Shown: positions 26,701 to 35,769 of the stretch, one piece after another
How the letters are laid out: each line of letters opens with the position of its first letter
How positions within the stretch are numbered: position 1 is the stretch's first letter
Source: an uncultured Allomuricauda sp.
GTDB taxonomy: Bacteria; Bacteroidota; Bacteroidia; Flavobacteriales; Flavobacteriaceae
Length of the DNA: 64,000 nucleotides
Reading direction: 5' to 3'
Assembly (NCBI RefSeq): GCF_947499695.1
Contig: NZ_CANMPQ010000002.1
Location: 496,001 to 560,000, forward strand
Translations under genes and position numbers: made by a program
Notes under the pieces: generated by a model
Seen by the model: only the letters and a program-made list of their open reading frames with translations
Told to the model about the DNA's origin: nothing
The model's database searches: none

Positions 26701-28899
26701 CTATTCCAAAGTAACATTCTCTTTTTTCCCTATTAATGAAAAATCAAGATGTCGTTTTACTAAATCGGTATCTTTTACCATTACATAAACTTCATCTCCC
26801 AATTGATACATTCGATTGTATCGTTCGCCAATAATTGCGAATTGTCGATCATCAAAAGTGTAATAGTCATCTCTAATATCGCGAATCCTGACCATACCTT
26901 CGCATTTGTTTTCGATAATTTCGACGTAAATGCCCCACTCCGTCACACCTGATATGACTCCCAAGAACTTTTGGTCCTTATGGTCAGCCATAAATTTGAT
27001 TTGCATATATTTTACAGAATCACGCTCTGCATTTGCTGCTAACAGTTCCATGTCGGAGGAATGTCTGCACTTTTCCTCGTAAATAGGAGCTTTTGCCGAT
27101 TTACCTCCATCCAAATAATGTTGTAGTAATCTATGTACCATAACATCAGGATATCTTCGGATTGGTGAGGTAAAATGAGAGTAGTATTCAAATCCTAAAC
27201 CATAGTGACCAATATTTTCTGTGGTGTAAACTGCTTTGCTCATACTCCGAATGGCCAATGTATCTACAAGGTTCTGTTCTTTCTTGCCCTTAACATCTTC
27301 CAAAAGCTGATTTAAAGAAGCATTAACGCTCTTTCTATCACGAAGGTTGATACTATGTCCAAACCTAGAAATCACGCCGTTTAAGGCAATCAATTTATCT
27401 TCATTAGGTTCGTCATGAATTCGGTAGACGAAGGTTTTTTTCTGTTTGCCAATAAATTCAGCGACCTTTTTATTCGCTAACAACATAAACTCTTCAATAA
27501 GTTTATTCGCGTCTTTGGATTCCTTAAAATAAACACCTTCAGGCTCATTTTTTTCATTGAGATGAAATCGTACTTCTATTTTATCAAAAGAAATAGCACC
27601 ATCATCCATGCGTTGCCCACGCATAATTTTTGCAAGCTTATCAAAGGTCAACGTGGCTTCAACTATTTCATCCGATACGGTGTAGCTTCCCTTTCGTATT
27701 GAAATTTCTTTAGGTATGGTAGCTTCTCCCGTTTCAATGATATGCTGTGCCTCTTCATAAGCGAAACGCTCATTAGAATTGATTACTGTCCTTCCAAACC
27801 ATTGATTTATGAGGTTTGCCTTTTCATCCATTTCAAAAATGGCCGAGAATGTATACTTCTCTTCGTTTGGTCTAAGTGAACACGCATTGTTCGATAAAAC
27901 CTCAGGTAGCATGGGTACCACCCTATCAACTAAATACACTGAAGTTGCACGTTGATACGCCTCATCTTCCAATATGGTATTCTCTTGCACGTAATGCGAC
28001 ACATCTGCAATGTGGATACCTATTTCATAATTACCATTTTCCAGTTTTTGAAAAGACAGCGCATCATCAAAATCCTTGGCATCTTTTGGATCTATGGTAA
28101 AAGTCAATACCTCTCGCATATCCCTTCTTTTTGCAATCTCAGATTCTTTAATTGAGGTATCCAAGGTCTGTGCAAACTGTTCTACTTCATATGGAAACTC
28201 ATAAGGAAGTCCGTATTCTGCTAAAATGGAATGTATTTCAGTGTCATGTTCTCCTGGTTTTCCTAGAATTTGGGTAACCGTTCCATAAGGGGAATCTGCA
28301 TCGGCTGGCCAATCCCCCAATTCAACCAAAACTTTATCCCCATCTTCAGCTTTTTTAAGCTTATCTATAGGAACAAAAATATCAGTGTACATCTTAGGAT
28401 CGGACGGTCGCACAAAAGCAAAAGTTTTCTGCTTATCAACAATCCCAACAAAGGTGTTTTTTCTTCGTTCTAAAACTTTGGAAATCTCTCCCTCAGGCTT
28501 CTTTCCATTTCTTTTAGGTTTTAAAAATACCTCAACGGTATCGCCATGAAAAGCACGGTTCAATTTGTTGTAGGGTACAAAAACATCATCTTCCAAATCA
28601 TCAATCAAAACATAGGCGTTACCACTCATAGTAACATCAATACTTCCAGTAAAATATGTATGCAACGAGGGTTTCTTCTTGAAACTTCCACGTTCTACCT
28701 CCAAAATTCTGTCACTAGCCCTAAGTTGTCCTAAACGTTTGATAAGATCATTCCTATCTTTGGTTTCTTTGATACCTAGTTTAGCTGCTATCTGTTTATA
28801 ATTAAAAGATTTGGAAGGTTCTTTTTCAAGTACTGTAAAAATGCCTTTAGTAATTTCATTCTTTCGTTGACTCCTTACTCGCTTTTTCTTCTTCGACAT
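26701..28899 (-). CDS. rnr: Ribonuclease R
   Basis: 732-residue processive 3'-5' exoribonuclease of the RNB family, which degrades structured RNA. In order: a basic, winged-helix-like N-terminus (KKKKRVRSQRK, then FNYKQIAAKLG), cold-shock OB domains, the RNB catalytic domain with DPKDAKDFDDAL near residue 270 (metal-binding Asp residues) and FTSPIRRYPDVMVHRLL, and a C-terminal S1 domain (ISGVTEWGIYVEI, GMVRIRDIRDDYY). The length is typical. The ATG at 28899 is followed directly by lysine codons. It is divergent from rpiB across a long AT-rich gap. Confidence 0.96.
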   Translation of the reverse strand: MSKKKKRVRSQRKNEITKGIFTVLEKEPSKSFNYKQIAAKLGIKETKDRNDLIKRLGQLRASDRILEVERGSFKKKPSLHTYFTGSIDVTMSGNAYVLIDDLEDDVFVPYNKLNRAFHGDTVEVFLKPKRNGKKPEGEISKVLERRKNTFVGIVDKQKTFAFVRPSDPKMYTDIFVPIDKLKKAEDGDKVLVELGDWPADADSPYGTVTQILGKPGEHDTEIHSILAEYGLPYEFPYEVEQFAQTLDTSIKESEIAKRRDMREVLTFTIDPKDAKDFDDALSFQKLENGNYEIGIHIADVSHYVQENTILEDEAYQRATSVYLVDRVVPMLPEVLSNNACSLRPNEEKYTFSAIFEMDEKANLINQWFGRTVINSNERFAYEEAQHIIETGEATIPKEISIRKGSYTVSDEIVEATLTFDKLAKIMRGQRMDDGAISFDKIEVRFHLNEKNEPEGVYFKESKDANKLIEEFMLLANKKVAEFIGKQKKTFVYRIHDEPNEDKLIALNGVISRFGHSINLRDRKSVNASLNQLLEDVKGKKEQNLVDTLAIRSMSKAVYTTENIGHYGLGFEYYSHFTSPIRRYPDVMVHRLLQHYLDGGKSAKAPIYEEKCRHSSDMELLAANAERDSVKYMQIKFMADHKDQKFLGVISGVTEWGIYVEIIENKCEGMVRIRDIRDDYYTFDDRQFAIIGERYNRMYQLGDEVYVMVKDTDLVKRHLDFSLIGKKENVTLE

Positions 28900-29435
28900 T
28901 TATTATTTGTTTGGCGAAAAATACGAATTAATATCCGTGGCACGGTCAACAATGGATTAACCTTTGAACAACACTTATTTTATCAACAAACAACAGTATT
29001 ATATTTTTTCTTCTTTTTTAAATTAAATTAAAATGATGATTATGATTGTATGTTGAAAACAGGAATAAGTTTTTTGCAAAAAACTTGTGTTGAACAGGAA
29101 GATGATTTTATCCACAATCTTTCAAAGTATAAGAAGATTATAAATCAGCATATTATATTTTTTATGCACTTTGTTTGATAAGTGTTGTCAACATAAAATT
29201 CTTGAAAATTTAATATTGATTTTATGTTAATTAAGTAGATTAAAATCTTGATCACGGTTGATTAATTTTTAATGGAATTTAATCCTAATATTAAAACTTT
29301 ATACGTAATAAGATTGTATAGGATGAAATCAAAATTTAGTTTGCTGATTTTATCTTCAAAAGATTAACAATATGTGGTTTTCTATAAACCATTGATTCTT
29401 AGTTTTATCTGAATTTTTCCTGATTCTTATCAACA
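28900..29435. other. AT-rich intergenic region with DnaA-box-like sites, candidate oriC
   Basis: About 535 bases without a gene between divergent rnr and rpiB; clearly more AT-rich than its surroundings. A perfect DnaA-box consensus TTATCCACA is at 29108-29116, and one-mismatch copies TTATCAACA are at 28980-28988 and 29427-29435. A 20-bp perfect palindrome at 29067-29086 is flanked by the near repeats TGTTGAAAACAGGAA and TGTTGAACAGGAA. A smaller inverted repeat TGTTGTCAACA lies at 29183-29193. Together these resemble a replication origin, but dnaA is not adjacent and skew cannot be judged from one window. Confidence 0.4.
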
Positions 29436-29463
29436 TTGCGCCATTAAAAGAATTGTACCTTTG
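29436..29463 (+). promoter_or_regulatory. Promoter of rpiB
   Basis: TTG at 29436-29438, a 17-base spacer, and TACCTTTG at 29456-29463: a complete Bacteroidota-type -33/-7 pair. The rpiB ATG is 27 bases downstream. Confidence 0.65.
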
Positions 29464-29490
29464 TTGTATAGACATTTCAAAACCCTGACC

Positions 29491-29922
29491 ATGAAAATAG
29501 CAATAGGCAATGACCACGCCGGAACCGATTATAAGTTGGCAATTATGGGATTGTTAAAATCCAAAGGAATAGAGGTTACCAATTATGGAACGGATGGTAC
29601 TGATAGTGTGGACTATCCTGATTTTGTGCATCCCGTAGCCAAGGATGTTGAAGAAGGAAATGTTGATATGGGCATTGTTATCTGCGGAAGCGGAAATGGC
29701 GCAAATATGACAACAAATAAACACCAAAAAGTAAGGAGCGCTTTGTGCTGGACGAAAGAAATCACAGCTTTAGCTCGAGAACACAATGATGCGAACATTT
29801 TAAGCCTTCCAGCTCGTTTTATCGCCTTACCACAAGCCCTGGAAATGGTAGAAACTTTTTTGAATACTGAATTTGAAGGCGGAAGACATGAAAGAAGAGT
29901 GGAAAAAATTGCTTGTAGATAA
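29491..29922 (+). CDS. rpiB: Ribose-5-phosphate isomerase B
   Basis: 143-residue RpiB/LacAB-family enzyme that interconverts ribose-5-phosphate and ribulose-5-phosphate. Seen are the N-terminal IGNDHAGTDYK and the active-site segment CGSGNGANMTTNKH, whose Cys is the catalytic base, followed by VRSALCW. An in-frame TTG lies 30 bases upstream, but it falls inside the -7 promoter region, so ATG 29491 (MKIAIGNDHAG) is the start. It is followed by a CDF exporter after 9 bases. Confidence 0.93.
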   Translation: MKIAIGNDHAGTDYKLAIMGLLKSKGIEVTNYGTDGTDSVDYPDFVHPVAKDVEEGNVDMGIVICGSGNGANMTTNKHQKVRSALCWTKEITALAREHNDANILSLPARFIALPQALEMVETFLNTEFEGGRHERRVEKIACR

Positions 29923-29931
29923 CATAAAGCA

Positions 29932-30849
29932 ATGGGACATCACCACCATCATGGTCACCAACACTCCCATAACGATTTAAAGGGAAGAAATCTTCTCATT
30001 TCCATATTTCTTAATATTGCTATTACCGTTTCCCAGGTAATTGGAGGGATAATCTCAGGCAGTCTTGCGTTATTATCAGATGCACTTCACAACTTTAGCG
30101 ATGTACTTTCATTAATTATTAGTTATGTAGCCGCTTTATTGGGGAAAAAGAAAGCCTCTAAAAACAAAACATTCGGTTATAAACGAGCTGAAATTTTAGC
30201 GGCATTTATTAATGCCGCCACTTTGATGGTTGTTGCTGTTATTTTGATGATTGAAGCCGCAGAACGTTTTTTTGAACCACAAGAAATAGGCTCTAACCTA
30301 GTTATTTGGCTGTCATTTATTGCCATTTTGGGAAATGGCTTCAGTGTGCTTTTATTGAAAAAAGATGCTGAAGACAATATGAATATGAAATCAGCTTATT
30401 TACACCTACTCACCGATATGATGGCATCTGTTGCGGTGTTAATAGGTGGCTTGTTGATGAAATTTTTCCAAATTTATTGGGTAGATGCCGCTTTGACAAT
30501 GGCTATAGGAATCTATCTGATTTATATGGGGTATGATTTACTTAAAGAATCCACCAAAGTTCTGATGCTGTTTACACCAAAATCTATCGAGGTAAAAGAA
30601 ATTGTGGAGTCCATTTGTACATTGGAACCCATTAAAAATGTGCATCATGTGCACATTTGGCAATTGAATGAGGAGGAAATCCATCTGGAAGCCCATATAG
30701 ACTTCAAGAACGACATAAAACTATCTGAATTTGATAAGATTTTGGAGGATATAGAGGAACATGTGTACCATAAGCACGGGATCAATCATGTAAATATTCA
30801 ACCAGAGTTTGATAAGTGTGATTCCAAAAACGTAATAGTGCAAGATTGA
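29932..30849 (+). CDS. Cation diffusion facilitator metal exporter
   Basis: 305-residue CDF-family transporter that expels Zn2+ or similar divalent metals by proton exchange. The N-terminus is His-rich (MGHHHHHGHQHSH). The first helices carry SGSLALLSDALHNFSD with the HxxxD metal site, a second site lies near LLTDMMASVAVL, and there are six membrane segments. The C-terminal cytoplasmic domain has NVHHVHIWQL and HKHGINHVNIQ. The length is typical of the ZitB/CzcD type. It follows rpiB by 9 bases, and its TGA stop shares a base with the ATG of the next gene. Confidence 0.92.
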   Translation: MGHHHHHGHQHSHNDLKGRNLLISIFLNIAITVSQVIGGIISGSLALLSDALHNFSDVLSLIISYVAALLGKKKASKNKTFGYKRAEILAAFINAATLMVVAVILMIEAAERFFEPQEIGSNLVIWLSFIAILGNGFSVLLLKKDAEDNMNMKSAYLHLLTDMMASVAVLIGGLLMKFFQIYWVDAALTMAIGIYLIYMGYDLLKESTKVLMLFTPKSIEVKEIVESICTLEPIKNVHHVHIWQLNEEEIHLEAHIDFKNDIKLSEFDKILEDIEEHVYHKHGINHVNIQPEFDKCDSKNVIVQD

Positions 30850-31292
30850 TGGAAATTGTAGCAAAAACTTTCGATGAATTATCCACCAAAGAGTTGTATC
30901 AAATTTTACAATTACGGAGTGAGGTTTTTGTTGTGGAACAAAATTGTGTGTACCAAGATGTTGATGGCAAAGACAAAAAAGCACTACATATTATTGGAAG
31001 TAAAAAAGGAAAAGTTGTAGCCTACACCCGTGTTTTTGGACCTGGAGATTATTTTGAAAATGTGAGCATAGGAAGGGTGGTCGTCGCGAAAGAAGAACGA
31101 AAATATGGCTTTGGTAAGATAATTATGACGGCCTCCATCGATATAATTGGCAAAAGATTCCCAAAAAGCACAATTGAACTCTCTGCCCAGACCTATCTTT
31201 TAAAATTTTACAATGAATTGGGCTTTGTTATCGAAGGTGAAGAATATTTGGAAGATGGTATTCCGCATATTAGAATGTTAAAAACAGAGTAA
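30849..31292 (+). CDS. elaA: ElaA-like GNAT acetyltransferase
   Basis: 147-residue GNAT-fold protein with the ElaA pattern: LYQILQLRSEVFVVEQNCVY.D.DG.D near the N-terminus, the acetyl-CoA loop region VSIGRVVVAKEERKYGFGK, and FYNELGFVIEGEEYLEDGIPH at the end. ElaA proteins are uncharacterised N-acetyltransferases. The start is the ATG that overlaps the CDF stop codon by one base (TGATG), which implies translational coupling; a TTG 3 bases upstream is the alternative. Confidence 0.87.
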   Translation: MEIVAKTFDELSTKELYQILQLRSEVFVVEQNCVYQDVDGKDKKALHIIGSKKGKVVAYTRVFGPGDYFENVSIGRVVVAKEERKYGFGKIIMTASIDIIGKRFPKSTIELSAQTYLLKFYNELGFVIEGEEYLEDGIPHIRMLKTE

Positions 31293-31395
31293 AGCTCCTA
31301 TTTACTGCAATCTATACTCCAAACCATTCCTCACACACGGCAACCCGCTGTTATTTAGTTGATTTTGTTATATTTAGAAAACAATCAACCGACCG

Positions 31396-32430
31396 ATGAA
31401 TTTAAAACAATCACTACTGATTGCCTTTGTACTTGGGGTAATCAGTCTCACCGCATGGGAGTGCTATTGGCGTTCCCAAGGTAAAACACCAACTTTTCAA
31501 GATGATAATGCCCTTTGGGCATCCACTCGTTCCAGGGTGGAAAAACTAACCAAAGACGATTTTGTATTTGTAGGCTCCTCAAGAATCCATTTTGATGTTC
31601 AGCTTGAGATTTGGGAAAACTTGACTGGAAAAAAACCTGTTCAATTGGCAATGGGCGGGGCTTCTCCACTTCCTGTTTTTAGGGATGTGGTTAGAAATAC
31701 AGATTATAATGGTACAATAGTGGTCGGGATTACCCCACCATTATTTTTTTCAACTACTTTTCCTCAAGCACCACCGATATCAGGTCCGCAGGAAAAAGTG
31801 GACCATTATCAGAATCGAACGTACGCACAACGTTTCAATCAATGGCTTTCCTTGCCCTTACAGCGCAATATTGCTTTTGTTCAGTCCTATGAAGATATGT
31901 TGGCCGGTAATTTTGATCTAAAATCCTTGATTGAAACTATAAAAATGGGCAACAGAACTGAAAAACCCATAATGCCACCATTTTATGATTTTGGTGTAAT
32001 TAGTGAAGACCGAAATGTACGTATGGCAGATAAATTTGAAAAAGATTCAACCTGGGCTCAAACGGTAATTGATGTATGGATGTTCTGTTTGCAAGGCAAT
32101 GCCGATATGCCACCTCCAGATAAAGAAGGCACATCTTCGTTCTTTTTGGAAGATTTACAAATTTTTCAGGAAAGAGGGGGAAAAGTAATTCTTCTACGTT
32201 GTCCTTCAGCAAATAAATTTCGGGAAATTGAGAATAAAATCACCCCTAGAGAAGCTTTCTGGGATGAATTGGTAAAAAAATCTGGTCTGCCGGCATATCA
32301 TTTTGAAGATTACAAGCAACTACAAGGATTACGAATTCCTGAATGGTCGCACCTTGCGGCTGAAGATGCCGACCACTTTACCAAGGAATTAATCAAACTA
32401 ATGCAGAAAGACGGCGCTATCAACCTCTAA
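31396..32430 (+). CDS. SGNH-like protein paired with MBOAT acyltransferase
   Basis: 344 residues, one N-terminal membrane segment (about 5-22) and the rest probably periplasmic. VGSSRIHFDVQ near residue 57 is a block-I-like nucleophile region of SGNH hydrolases, MGGASPLPVF resembles the second block, and SHLAAEDADHF near the C-terminus fits the Asp-x-x-His block. I infer a DltD/AlgX/PatB-like role: taking acyl groups from the MBOAT encoded 11 bases downstream and placing them on, or removing them from, an envelope glycan. I recognise no named family, so the function is inferred from fold motifs and context. Confidence 0.6.
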   Translation: MNLKQSLLIAFVLGVISLTAWECYWRSQGKTPTFQDDNALWASTRSRVEKLTKDDFVFVGSSRIHFDVQLEIWENLTGKKPVQLAMGGASPLPVFRDVVRNTDYNGTIVVGITPPLFFSTTFPQAPPISGPQEKVDHYQNRTYAQRFNQWLSLPLQRNIAFVQSYEDMLAGNFDLKSLIETIKMGNRTEKPIMPPFYDFGVISEDRNVRMADKFEKDSTWAQTVIDVWMFCLQGNADMPPPDKEGTSSFFLEDLQIFQERGGKVILLRCPSANKFREIENKITPREAFWDELVKKSGLPAYHFEDYKQLQGLRIPEWSHLAAEDADHFTKELIKLMQKDGAINL

Positions 32431-32441
32431 ACCAACCAACA

Positions 32442-33857
32442 ATGTTATTTAACTCTTTGGGCTTTATAGCCTTTTTGACAATAGTACTGATTCTATACTA
32501 CACTCCAATATTATCATGGGTGCAAAAAAAAGTAATGCTTTTATTGGCAAGCTATATTTTTTATGGATTATGGAACCCACCTTTGATTTTACTATTATGG
32601 ATTTCTACCATGGTAGATTGGACAGCAGGCAATCAATTGGCAAAGGAGGAGCGGCCAAAAATCAGGAAATTATGGCTCTTACTAAGTATGTTCGTCAACT
32701 TAGGTTTTTTGGCCTTCTTTAAATACGGGGATTTTCTTTTAGAAAATTTTGTGGCAGTTACAGGCGCGATTGGTTGGGATTTTCAAGCACTGCCCATGGA
32801 TATTATTTTGCCTATGGGGATATCGTTCTATACTTTTCAAACAATGTCTTATACAATCGACATTTATAAGCGAAAAATTGAACCAGCAAAGACATTTCTT
32901 GATTTTGCGTTATATGTAACATTCTTCCCCCAACTTGTAGCAGGTCCAATAGTGCGAGCTAAAGATTTGATTACCCAGTTTTATGAGAAAAAAAAAGCAA
33001 CAGCCCAACAATTTATTTGGGGACTCTTTTTACTTACACTTGGGTTGTTTCAAAAAGTAGTTTTGGCAGACACGCTATTATCCAATACTTCAGATACCGT
33101 TTTTGGAGCTAAAGAAATATTGAATGTTTGGGACGCATGGTCGGGAACACTTGCTTTCTCAGGGCAAATATTCTTTGATTTTGCTGGATATTCTACCTGT
33201 GCAATTGGTATTGCCTTAATGCTTGGCATTGTGCTGCCAGATAACTTTATGTATCCCTATGCTTCAATTGGTTTCAGTGACCTTTGGAAGCGTTGGCATA
33301 TTTCATTGTCGACATGGCTTCGTGACTATCTCTATATTCCGTTGGGCGGCAACCGCAATGGTATTACAAGAATGTATGTGGCCTTAATGCTAACCATGCT
33401 ATTGGGAGGTTTGTGGCACGGTGCTGCATGGACTTTCGTAATTTGGGGCGGATTGCATGGTATTTACCTAGTTGGTGAGCGTTTATTGAAAAAGATGATT
33501 ACAATAAAAGTCAATGCTTGGAATGGAATTTTCCTCGCACTGCTCACCTATACTTTGGTCAACTTCACTTGGGTGTTTTTCAGGGCAAGAGAATTTACTA
33601 CAGCCAAAAACATGATTACTTCAATGCTCTTTATGAATGCAGATGGAGCTAAAATTCTTGACACTGTTGATGTTTTGAAGGTATTCGGTCTAATAACCAT
33701 GCTCTTTCTATGTCATTGGTTCATGAGAAACACCAATTTAAAGGAAGTTTCCAAAAGAACGCCATCATGGATTTTAGGATTGATATGGGCGGTTATGTTT
33801 TTTCTTTTAAGTATTTCACAAGGAAGCGGAGAACAGTTCATTTATTTTCAATTCTAA
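32442..33857 (+). CDS. MBOAT-family membrane O-acyltransferase
   Basis: 471-residue polytopic protein of the AlgI/DltB branch. Family features are the N-terminal FNSLGFIAFL, ILPMGISFYTFQTMSYTID, FFPQLVAGPIVRA, WKRWHISLSTWLRDYLYIPLGG and GGLWHGAAWTFVIWGGLHG, whose His near residue 326 is the catalytic one. It moves acyl groups, usually acetyl, across the inner membrane to a periplasmic acceptor. With the SGNH-like partner upstream it forms a two-gene acylation unit. No polysaccharide genes are nearby, so the acceptor is unknown. Confidence 0.93.
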   Translation: MLFNSLGFIAFLTIVLILYYTPILSWVQKKVMLLLASYIFYGLWNPPLILLLWISTMVDWTAGNQLAKEERPKIRKLWLLLSMFVNLGFLAFFKYGDFLLENFVAVTGAIGWDFQALPMDIILPMGISFYTFQTMSYTIDIYKRKIEPAKTFLDFALYVTFFPQLVAGPIVRAKDLITQFYEKKKATAQQFIWGLFLLTLGLFQKVVLADTLLSNTSDTVFGAKEILNVWDAWSGTLAFSGQIFFDFAGYSTCAIGIALMLGIVLPDNFMYPYASIGFSDLWKRWHISLSTWLRDYLYIPLGGNRNGITRMYVALMLTMLLGGLWHGAAWTFVIWGGLHGIYLVGERLLKKMITIKVNAWNGIFLALLTYTLVNFTWVFFRAREFTTAKNMITSMLFMNADGAKILDTVDVLKVFGLITMLFLCHWFMRNTNLKEVSKRTPSWILGLIWAVMFFLLSISQGSGEQFIYFQF

Positions 33858-34171
33858 CGAAAGAAATGAGATGGTTCTAATTTTATAATGCTTTCGCACT
33901 CAGGCTTTATCAAAGACCCTAAAGAGTCAAATACAATGGAAGGTTTTAAAATTTGACGTGGAATGGGTTTATAATAATGAAACTATTCCCTTTTAGAAGC
34001 AATAACAAAGTAAAAGGTCGCACAACGTGCGACCTTTAAAACCAAATCAACCAACCAAAAATCCTAGACTCTCGCCTAGTAAAATCTTTATTTTTTTATT
34101 TAACAACCGTATTCAAAACCAATCTCTTTATGCTTTTCAATTATTTGACACCACTTTTTAAAAAAGGTCAC
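33858..34171. other. Intergenic segment with an 11-bp hairpin
   Basis: I see no gene here. The one clear element is a perfect 11-bp stem AAAGGTCGCAC / GTGCGACCTTT with an AAC loop at 34013-34037. It lies 155 bases after the MBOAT stop and has only a weak T tract, so it may end MBOAT transcription poorly or protect the 3' end. Confidence 0.6.
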
Positions 34172-34205
34172 AAAAAAACCGCCCAAACAGATTTTAGAGC
34201 GGTTT
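34172..34205 (-). terminator. Terminator of the minus-strand operon ending in DUF4301
   Basis: On the minus strand, AAACCGC and GCGGTTT form a stem followed by seven T, 26 bases after the DUF4301 stop codon. Confidence 0.75.
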
Positions 34206-34230
34206 CAACCTTAAAAAGGGTTAATGATTT

Positions 34231-35769
34231 TTATGCTTGGTGGGTTGGCTTTAGAAGGTCGTTCACCGTTTTCACAGGATTAAAGGTAACTAAAGGCACT
34301 TCCACAAAAATTGTATTCCAAAACGCCATTGCTCCGTTCCATAACCCTGGGAGCTCCAAAGCCTTTAGTTCTTTGCCTTCTTTTGTCTTATTGGTAATGA
34401 ACCCCTGTTTTACATCAACAAAATCCAAGAGGTTGTACTTTTCTCCTTTATGGTTTCTAATTCCACACACCAAATCAACAGGGTTGAAATGCGTAGAATT
34501 TTTAAGAATGGAGGCTTGTTGCTCATTGGACAAATCTATTTGTGCTGATTCAATAATTTGAAGGGAAATATTCCCGTTTTCGTCACTTATCCAGAAAGGA
34601 CCACCTCCAGGCTCTCCTTCATTCTTGACCATTCCACAAACTCTAATGGGCCGATTTAGTTTATCTGAAAGTATAGAAACCTGCGTTTGCAAATCTGCAG
34701 AATCATAGTTTTCGGGCATTCTAACATTTAATTGCTGTTCTAAGAAGGCTTTGATTTGTTGTGCATCACCTACTGAAATAGACCCTTCTGAAATAGCTTT
34801 AGCGTAACCGAATGCTGTTTTTTGTGCCTTGCGTAAAACCCCCGCCAACATTTTCTTGCTATCGGCCACCTCTTCTAAATTCTCATCAATGACCACATTA
34901 TCAATGTTTTTAATAAAAATGATATCAGCGTCTTGATCATTCAGGTTTTCAATGAGAGCCCCATGTCCTCCAGGGCGAAATAATAAAGAACCATCACTGT
35001 TTTTAAAAGGCGCGTTCTCCATGTCCACCGCTATGGTATCGGTAGAGGTTTTTTGGTTCGAATAACTTACATCAAAATCCGTATTGGTAACAGCCGAAAC
35101 CCTTGAAGCTGCCATTGCATGTTCTTTTTTGAACATAGCGTCGTGTTGTTCAGAAATGGTAAAATGGAGATTGGCTTTTCCACCCGTTTTTGCATATAGC
35201 GAAGCTTCCTTTAAATGTTCCTCAAATGGTGTGGCTGATGCGGATTGGTACTTGTGAAAAGGAAGCAATCCTTTTGGGTAAAAACCATAATTTAACCCTT
35301 CAGAAACCAGCATTTCTTTTACAAAAAGATATACTTCTTCGTCCTTGGTTTTTGATTTTCCGGAAATCCTTTCCATAATCAAACCATAAAAAGGAAATTT
35401 TTCCAGATTGTCGGAAAACTGTTTGACGGCAGTATCCCCTGTCCGTTCGATATAATCAGATAGTTTTTCTTTGGAAGCAACATATGAATCCAAGAAATTG
35501 AACATGGCTTTGAACATCCTGGAAGCAGCGCCGGAAGCAGGCACAAATTTTAAAAGGTCCATTGAGCCTCTTTCATCTTCAAAAAACCGGACAAGCTCTT
35601 TGTGTTCATCTTCTGAAAATTTTAGAATACCGTCTGAAACCACGGCTGCTTTCTGAAGTTTTACAAATGGGATACCAGCTTTAAAAGTTTCGATTTGATT
35701 TTCAACTTTTTCTTTTGGAATGCCCTTACTTTCCAATTGGGCCAAGTCTTGTTGACTTAAATTGCTCAT
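34231..35769 (-). CDS. DUF4301 family protein
   Basis: 512-residue soluble protein without signal peptide or membrane segment. Features are LLKFVPASGAASRMFKAMF near residue 85, FRPGGHGALIENLNDQDADIIFIKNIDNV in the middle (quoted in parts: RPGGHGALIENL and DADIIFIKNID) and CGMVKNEGEPGGGPFW later; these look like a nucleotidyltransferase-like or phosphate-binding fold, but no activity is known. It is the last gene of a five-gene minus-strand run and overlaps the kinase gene upstream by 4 bases (ATGA), so the two are translationally coupled. Confidence 0.82.
   Translation of the reverse strand: MSNLSQQDLAQLESKGIPKEKVENQIETFKAGIPFVKLQKAAVVSDGILKFSEDEHKELVRFFEDERGSMDLLKFVPASGAASRMFKAMFNFLDSYVASKEKLSDYIERTGDTAVKQFSDNLEKFPFYGLIMERISGKSKTKDEEVYLFVKEMLVSEGLNYGFYPKGLLPFHKYQSASATPFEEHLKEASLYAKTGGKANLHFTISEQHDAMFKKEHAMAASRVSAVTNTDFDVSYSNQKTSTDTIAVDMENAPFKNSDGSLLFRPGGHGALIENLNDQDADIIFIKNIDNVVIDENLEEVADSKKMLAGVLRKAQKTAFGYAKAISEGSISVGDAQQIKAFLEQQLNVRMPENYDSADLQTQVSILSDKLNRPIRVCGMVKNEGEPGGGPFWISDENGNISLQIIESAQIDLSNEQQASILKNSTHFNPVDLVCGIRNHKGEKYNLLDFVDVKQGFITNKTKEGKELKALELPGLWNGAMAFWNTIFVEVPLVTFNPVKTVNDLLKPTHQA

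Noticed and set aside
34130-34561. 143-residue plus-strand frame
   Set aside because: It is antisense to the end of DUF4301 and runs through that gene's terminator; sequence resembles no protein.
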